Positions 5,906 through 10,429 of a DNA stretch of 10,429 nucleotides are shown one piece after another. The notes under the pieces are model-generated. The model did not search any database. It worked only from the letters and a program-made list of their open reading frames with translations, and was not told the origin of the DNA. The DNA lies in NCBI GenBank assembly GCA_029865445.1, contig JAOUGY010000117.1, positions 1 through 10,429 of the forward strand, read 5' to 3'. This DNA is from Acidimicrobiia bacterium. GTDB taxonomy: Bacteria; Actinomycetota; Acidimicrobiia; Spongiisociales; ZC4RG35. Every line of letters starts with the position of its first letter. Position 1 is the first letter of the stretch. A program made the translations under genes and the position numbers.

Positions 5906-7084
5906 TCAGCGAAGTCGTGAGCCCGCGGATTCGGGCTCTTGCCTTCGCAAGGTCGGCACCATGACGGCGAGCGCGCCCAGGAACACCAGGGTCGTGACCC
6001 CCCAGCCGAGCACGTAATCGCCGGTCGCGTCCACCGACCGACCCAGCAGCGGGGCCCCGATGCCCAACCCGGCGAGAAACCCGAACATCACTCGCCCTGA
6101 CGCCCGCCCCGCAAGCTCCACCGGCACCCTGTCGATCACCGCCAGCATTCCCACGGTGTTCCAGGCGGACGCACTCAAACCGGTGAGAATCGCAGCCGGC
6201 CAGATGGACCAAGAACCGATACCTGGACCTGCGACGAGCAACATCCCGCCCGCCGCGGCGAGTACGGCGATGACAGCCAGCGAGAGGTCGGCCCCCAGCC
6301 ACACCTCGGTGACTCGCCCCCAAATGATCCGAGCGATCACGCCCACGACGCCCATCACGGTGACAGCGCTACCGGCGACCAGCGGAGACAACCCCAGGGC
6401 CTCCTGGGCGAACAGCGGTACGTACGTGAAGATCGCAGTACCACCTGCACCGAGCAGGAATCCATAGGCGGTCAAGCGCCCGATGTCACCTCCCTCGAAT
6501 CCCGGCCCCCCTTGAACGGCCTGAGCCGCGCCGACATCGGGGGGAACGACGCTCATCGCGAGGATCAATCCGAGAGCGGCAAGGGCGGCCATGGCCGCCA
6601 CGCCTGACCGCCAGCCGAACCATGCGGCCATCGCCGGAAGGAGAATGCCACCGAAGGCGGTGCCTGCCTGCACTCCAGACTGCTTGATCCCGGTGATGAT
6701 TCCACGTCTGCCTGGAGGCACGTGGAGCGAGATCAGCTTGTTGGTGGCGGGGTTGGCGATTCCCTGCGTGACACCCGTCCCCAGCGCGGCGATCACCAAC
6801 AATCCGAAAGTGGGGGCCAGGGTGAGCGCCGCCAGGCCGACGAAACTCACGAATAGGGAGAAGATCGTCCCTCTGCGCGCTCCGATCCGGTCGGACCAAG
6901 GCCCCAGGATCGGCGCCGACGCGGCGCCGACCAACGCCGACGCAGTCACGAGATATCCGATCTGCTCACGGGAGACGGCGAACTCGCTGATCAGATCGGC
7001 GGCGAGCACCGCAAAGGCGGCGAGCGAAAAGGTCGATGCCGCCATCGTCACGACGAGAACGGCCCCGAACGGAAGGGATTTCAT
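5906..7084 (-). CDS. Major facilitator superfamily (MFS) transporter
   Basis: The 392-residue product is an MFS permease of normal length with about 12 hydrophobic segments spread over the whole protein and a loop between the two halves near residues 185-200. The MFS motif A GPWSDRIGARRG (61-72) follows the second membrane segment. The phrase GIKQSGVQAGTAFGG in segments 4-5 resembles members of the cyanate/nitrate-like and related anion or drug branches, but does not identify the substrate. The start could be the ATG at 7084 or a GTG two codons earlier at 7090; no Shine-Dalgarno sequence decides between them. The gene is divergent from the hydrolase gene, with 71 bases between the two starts, and convergent with yceI. 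Import of a small organic anion or efflux of a toxic compound are both possible. Confidence 0.88.
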   Translation of the reverse strand: MKSLPFGAVLVVTMAASTFSLAAFAVLAADLISEFAVSREQIGYLVTASALVGAASAPILGPWSDRIGARRGTIFSLFVSFVGLAALTLAPTFGLLVIAALGTGVTQGIANPATNKLISLHVPPGRRGIITGIKQSGVQAGTAFGGILLPAMAAWFGWRSGVAAMAALAALGLILAMSVVPPDVGAAQAVQGGPGFEGGDIGRLTAYGFLLGAGGTAIFTYVPLFAQEALGLSPLVAGSAVTVMGVVGVIARIIWGRVTEVWLGADLSLAVIAVLAAAGGMLLVAGPGIGSWSIWPAAILTGLSASAWNTVGMLAVIDRVPVELAGRASGRVMFGFLAGLGIGAPLLGRSVDATGDYVLGWGVTTLVFLGALAVMVPTLRRQEPESAGSRLR

Positions 7085-7087
7085 CGA

Positions 7088-7108
7088 CACCGGCGCACAG
7101 TACCGGTG
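7088..7108. promoter_or_regulatory. Inverted repeat CACCGG-N9-CCGGTG in the divergent MFS/hydrolase region
   Basis: Two perfect six-base arms flank nine bases. The repeat covers the alternative MFS GTG start (7090), and a -10-like TACTGT on the minus strand (7102-7097) lies between the arms. The arrangement suits an operator controlling the MFS gene, but no regulator gene is adjacent and no good -35 element is visible. Confidence 0.3.
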
Positions 7109-7155
7109 CAGATCGGCTTCACCTTGCGACGCGAGAGGACGAAGATCGGTACGAG

Positions 7156-8274
7156 GTGTTCGACGGATTCTTTCTCTTCTACGCGCTGCTCGCGCTGTTC
7201 AACAGCGTAAACGCCCTGCGAAAACCGGTGACACCTGGGGCGGGCCTCCCGCCCCTGTGGTTGCCCGCACTCATCGTGTCCGAACTCACGACGCCGGTAC
7301 TGGTCTCGCGGCTCGCAATAGGAGGTTTGTTCGTCGGGTTCGGCGCACACGAGAGCGGTCCGGGCCGGACGGCCCTCACCATCCTGATCCTCTCGATCCT
7401 CGGCTTGGCGCCTCAATACGGGAGGACCGCCCGTGCCATAGGACACAGCACCGTGGGCGATGGGGCCAAACGTCAAGTCGATGTCGAGGTGACGACGGAC
7501 ATCCCGTATGACGGAGGCCTGACGCTCGACATGTATTCCCTACCGAGCATCGGGGATCCCGCTCCCACGATGTTGTACTTCCACGGAGGGAGTTGGACCG
7601 GCGGCGACCCGCACCGGGCCGGCAAGGTGATGTTTCGAACGCTGGCAAACGCTGGTTGGAAAGTGGCAACGGTTCGATACCCGTTGTCGCCTGCGGCCAC
7701 GTTCCCCGATCACGTGATCGCCGTCAAGCGGGCGATCACGTGGGCGAAGCGGGCCGGAGCCGAATACGGAATCGACCCGGATCGCATCGTGGTCGCCGGC
7801 GGCTCGGCCGGCGCGCATCTGGCGACGCTGGCCGGGCTCACCGCGGGCGTGCCCGAGCTGCAACCCGGGTTCGAAGCCGAAGACACCTCTGTGGCGGCGG
7901 TGGTCGCGCTCTACGGCGTGTTCGACTTCCTCAACCGCAACAAGACACGTTGGGACTGGCCCGTGATCCCCCGGGATGTCATGAAGGCCTTGCCTTCCGA
8001 CGCTCCCGACCTCTACCGCCTGGCCTCGCCGCTCGACCATGCGCACGAGGCGGCGCCACCGGTCCTGGTGATCCACGGGTCGCACGACTCGCTCGTGCCT
8101 CCGGCCGAAGCGCGCCATTTCGTCGAAGCGCTCAGTCGGGAGTCTCGCAGCCACGTGGAGTACCTCGAGGTCCACGGTGCTCAACATGGCTTCGATGCCT
8201 TCGACACACCACGGTCCAGGATGGTGGCCGCACGGGTTTCGACGTTCCTCGAGTCGGCGCTGGCGACCACCTGA
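7156..8274 (+). CDS. Alpha/beta hydrolase (esterase/lipase, LipM-like) with N-terminal membrane segments
   Basis: From the GTG at 7156 the protein is 372 residues. Residues 1-90 are hydrophobic with about three likely membrane segments (3-20, 32-60 and 72-85). The catalytic domain follows: oxyanion-hole HGG at 143-145, nucleophile Ser217 in GGSAG (215-219), Asp311 in HGSHDSLVP and His344 in HGAQHGFD, a complete triad in the right order. This is the hormone-sensitive-lipase/BD-FAE branch, which hydrolyses carboxyl esters. The combination of N-terminal membrane segments and this domain recalls mycobacterial LipM. The frame is open further upstream, into the MFS gene, but that part is antisense to it and polar, so GTG 7156, just before the first hydrophobic segment, is preferred even though its Shine-Dalgarno sequence is poor. 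The substrate is unknown; a membrane or envelope ester is plausible. Confidence 0.85.
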   Translation: MFDGFFLFYALLALFNSVNALRKPVTPGAGLPPLWLPALIVSELTTPVLVSRLAIGGLFVGFGAHESGPGRTALTILILSILGLAPQYGRTARAIGHSTVGDGAKRQVDVEVTTDIPYDGGLTLDMYSLPSIGDPAPTMLYFHGGSWTGGDPHRAGKVMFRTLANAGWKVATVRYPLSPAATFPDHVIAVKRAITWAKRAGAEYGIDPDRIVVAGGSAGAHLATLAGLTAGVPELQPGFEAEDTSVAAVVALYGVFDFLNRNKTRWDWPVIPRDVMKALPSDAPDLYRLASPLDHAHEAAPPVLVIHGSHDSLVPPAEARHFVEALSRESRSHVEYLEVHGAQHGFDAFDTPRSRMVAARVSTFLESALATT

Positions 8275-8318
8275 CAGCCACCGGCGGTTTTCCGACTCGC
8301 TGTCCCGACAAGACGCGA

Positions 8319-8324
8319 TAGGTT
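8319..8324 (+). promoter_or_regulatory. Possible -10 element before the DUF454 gene
   Basis: TAGGTT ends nine bases before the ATG at 8334, which lacks a Shine-Dalgarno sequence. It resembles the TAGGCT before the ABC operon, and both are followed by CG. No -35 element is evident. The 59-base gap after the hydrolase gene holds nothing else clear. Confidence 0.25.
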
Positions 8325-8333
8325 CGACCGACC

Positions 8334-8735
8334 ATGGCCGCATCAGCAGACGTCGTGGCACCGCCAAGGAGCCGAGTCGCCCGCAGCGCGTTCTTCGTGC
8401 TCGGAGCGATATGCCTCGTCGGTGTGGCGTTCTCGTTCCTGCCCGGCATCCCCACGGCGGACCTCGTGATCCTGTCGTTGTTCTTCTTCGCTCGATCATC
8501 ACCTCGTTTCGAGGCGTGGCTCAGGAGCAGGCCATTCGTCCAACGCGCCGTGCATCGGTACGAAGGCGGCCTCACCCTGGGCACGAAGATCCAGGCGACC
8601 GTCGGGATCGTTGCCTCTCTCAGCGTGTCGGCGGGACTTCTCACCGACGATCGCACCATCCGGACGATTCTCAGTTTCGTAGGCGTGTATGCCTTGTGGT
8701 TCGTGTGGTCCCGGCCCCGGAAAGAGGCCGGCTGA
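8334..8735 (+). CDS. DUF454 (YbaN-like) small inner membrane protein
   Basis: The 133-residue protein has a hydrophobic segment at about 17-37, then the family hallmark in which a hydrophobic stretch runs into FFFARSSPRFEAWLRSRPFV (50-69), followed by two further hydrophobic segments at about 87-101 and 108-125. In E. coli YbaN the equivalent string is PLLPTVPFLLLAAFCFARSSPR-like, and here FLPGIPTADLVILSLFFFARSSPR aligns with it in order and spacing (residues 35-58). DUF454 members are integral membrane proteins of unknown function. No biochemical role can be inferred. The gene lies between the hydrolase and aldolase genes on the same strand, but both gaps (59 and 55 bases) are wide enough for separate transcription. 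Confidence 0.8.
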   Translation: MAASADVVAPPRSRVARSAFFVLGAICLVGVAFSFLPGIPTADLVILSLFFFARSSPRFEAWLRSRPFVQRAVHRYEGGLTLGTKIQATVGIVASLSVSAGLLTDDRTIRTILSFVGVYALWFVWSRPRKEAG

Positions 8736-8755
8736 GAGCCTTCCGGCTCGAAGGC
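8736..8755 (+). terminator. Two overlapping small hairpins after the DUF454 stop codon
   Basis: GAGCC/GGCTC (8736-8740 with 8745-8749) and GCCTTC/GAAGGC (8738-8743 with 8750-8755) cannot form together. They directly follow the DUF454 stop codon and precede the aldolase ribosome binding site. No T-run follows, so this is a weak terminator or attenuator candidate, or chance in GC-rich DNA. Confidence 0.25.
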
Positions 8756-8780
8756 GACTACCTTCATCCTGGACGAGACC

Positions 8781-8785
8781 AGGAG
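8781..8785 (+). promoter_or_regulatory. Ribosome binding site of the aldolase gene
   Basis: AGGAG lies five bases before the ATG at 8791 and supports that start over the open frame extending back to 8689. A -10-like TACCTT at 8759-8764 lies upstream, but no matching -35 is visible. Confidence 0.6.
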
Positions 8786-8790
8786 CGCGA

Positions 8791-9825
<1,035 letters not shown>

Positions 9826-9830
9826 ATCAG

Positions 9831-9836
9831 AAAAGG
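9831..9836 (+). promoter_or_regulatory. Ribosome binding site of nhaA
   Basis: AAAAGG lies six bases before the ATG at 9843, between the aldolase stop codon and the nhaA start. It supports this ATG and an operon without a separate promoter. Confidence 0.5.
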
Positions 9837-9842
9837 CCCAAG

Positions 9843-10429
9843 ATGTCAGAATCCAAAGAGCGGCTCCACGCCACGTGGATCCACTCAGATCAGTTCATCC
9901 CGCGCAGGTTCGCCCGCCCGATCCAGAGCTTCATGCGGATCGAGGCCGCATCCGGCATCGTGATGCTGGTGGCGGCCGTCATCGCCGTCCTCTGGGCAAA
10001 CGCCTCATTCGGCGAGTCGTACTTCCACTTCCTCGAGACCGAGTTCAAGCTCGAGTTCGGGCCCTTCCACCTCGAGGAGCACCTAGGGCACCTGGTGAAC
10101 GACGGTCTCATGGCCATCTTCTTCTTCGTGGTGGGCCTCGAGATCAAGCGAGAGCTGGTGCTGGGTGAACTACGCGACCGCAAGGCAGCGATGATGCCGG
10201 TGATGGCCGCCCTCGGTGGCATGGTGTTCCCTGCGGCCATCTACGCCGCCCTCAACTTCGGCGACCCGGCCGCCTTGCGAGGCTGGGGCGTGCCGATGGC
10301 GACCGACATCGCGTTCTCGCTCGGAGTGTTGTCGTTGCTCGGCAAGCGCGTGCCATCGGCTGCCAAGATCTTCTTGCTGGCCCTGGCGATTGTGGACGAC
10401 CTGGGCGGCATCCTCGTCATCGCGGTCTT
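9843..10429 (+). CDS. nhaA: Na+/H+ antiporter NhaA (partial, C-terminal part outside window)
   Basis: NhaA expels sodium or lithium in exchange for protons, supporting pH and salt balance at the cytoplasmic membrane. The first 195 residues are visible and the frame is open at the window end. Motifs match the family: RIEAASGIVML in the first membrane segment (32-42), DGLMAIFFFVVGLEIKRELV (87-106), the unwound-helix segment PMATDIAFSLGVLSLLGKRV (151-170), equivalent to the E. coli Thr132-Asp133 region, and LALAIVDDLGGI (179-190), whose adjacent Asp185 and Asp186 correspond to the essential Asp163-Asp164 pair that binds Na+ and protons. The N-terminus before the first membrane segment is about 30 residues, longer than in E. 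coli. A longer protein with a C-terminal extension, as some actinobacterial NhaA proteins have, cannot be excluded. Confidence 0.94.
   Translation, partial: MSESKERLHATWIHSDQFIPRRFARPIQSFMRIEAASGIVMLVAAVIAVLWANASFGESYFHFLETEFKLEFGPFHLEEHLGHLVNDGLMAIFFFVVGLEIKRELVLGELRDRKAAMMPVMAALGGMVFPAAIYAALNFGDPAALRGWGVPMATDIAFSLGVLSLLGKRVPSAAKIFLLALAIVDDLGGILVIAV

Noticed and set aside
5589..6323. Minus-strand open frame spanning the end of yceI, the stem-loop and the MFS gene
   Set aside because: It runs across the convergent gap and a strong hairpin and is out of frame with the MFS permease; no protein family is visible.
8296..8310. Small palindrome TGTC-CC-GACA before the DUF454 gene as an operator
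   Set aside because: Four-base arms are expected by chance and no regulator or other promoter element supports it.
7540..8502. Minus-strand open frame of 320 residues opposite the hydrolase
   Set aside because: It covers the complement of the complete catalytic triad of the hydrolase and has an unstructured composition.

Overview
The window is GC-rich, densely packed bacterial chromosome carrying ordinary core and transport genes. The gene content and style point to an actinobacterium, possibly a deep-branching one. The clues are a class II aldolase of 344 residues, a LipM-like membrane-anchored hydrolase, a two-FtsX-domain permease of about 850 residues, an ankyrin-type N-terminus on an unknown protein, GTG starts, and several starts with a -10-like box just upstream and no Shine-Dalgarno sequence. 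This placement is inferred from reading the sequence, not from a search. I see no mobile element, CRISPR array, tRNA, rRNA, prophage gene or clear sign of transfer.

Layout from left to right. The last 12 codons of an exonuclease III gene (1-41, +) meet trmL (46-510, -) tail to tail. A MacB/LolD-type ATPase (635-1363, +) and its large permease (1365-3905, +) form a two-gene operon with one base between them. The permease end overlaps by 10 bases the end of a convergent gene for a TPR-like cytoplasmic protein (3896-4606, -). Behind that, on the same strand, is a MarR-family regulator (4755-5192, -). It is divergent from a YceI-family protein (5290-5829, +). A perfect 16-bp stem-loop (5835-5881) separates yceI from a convergent MFS permease gene (5906-7084, -). 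Divergent from the MFS gene is a run of plus-strand genes: a membrane-anchored alpha/beta hydrolase (7156-8274), a small DUF454 membrane protein (8334-8735), a class II fructose-bisphosphate aldolase (8791-9825) and the first 195 codons of an NhaA Na+/H+ antiporter (9843 to the window end).

The clearest regulatory signal is between marR and yceI. A 12-bp inverted repeat (5217-5228) contains the -35 element of each of two back-to-back promoters, each with a 17-base spacer. The marR promoter would start transcription exactly on the A of the marR ATG, giving a leaderless mRNA. One MarR dimer bound at that repeat could therefore shut off both genes. The other links between neighbours (ATPase with permease, aldolase with NhaA) rest on spacing and strand.

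I did not find a convincing previously undescribed system. The items worth a second look are the marR/yceI control region, the TPR-like orphan protein, the hydrolase with its N-terminal membrane domain, and the close coupling of an aldolase gene to nhaA.
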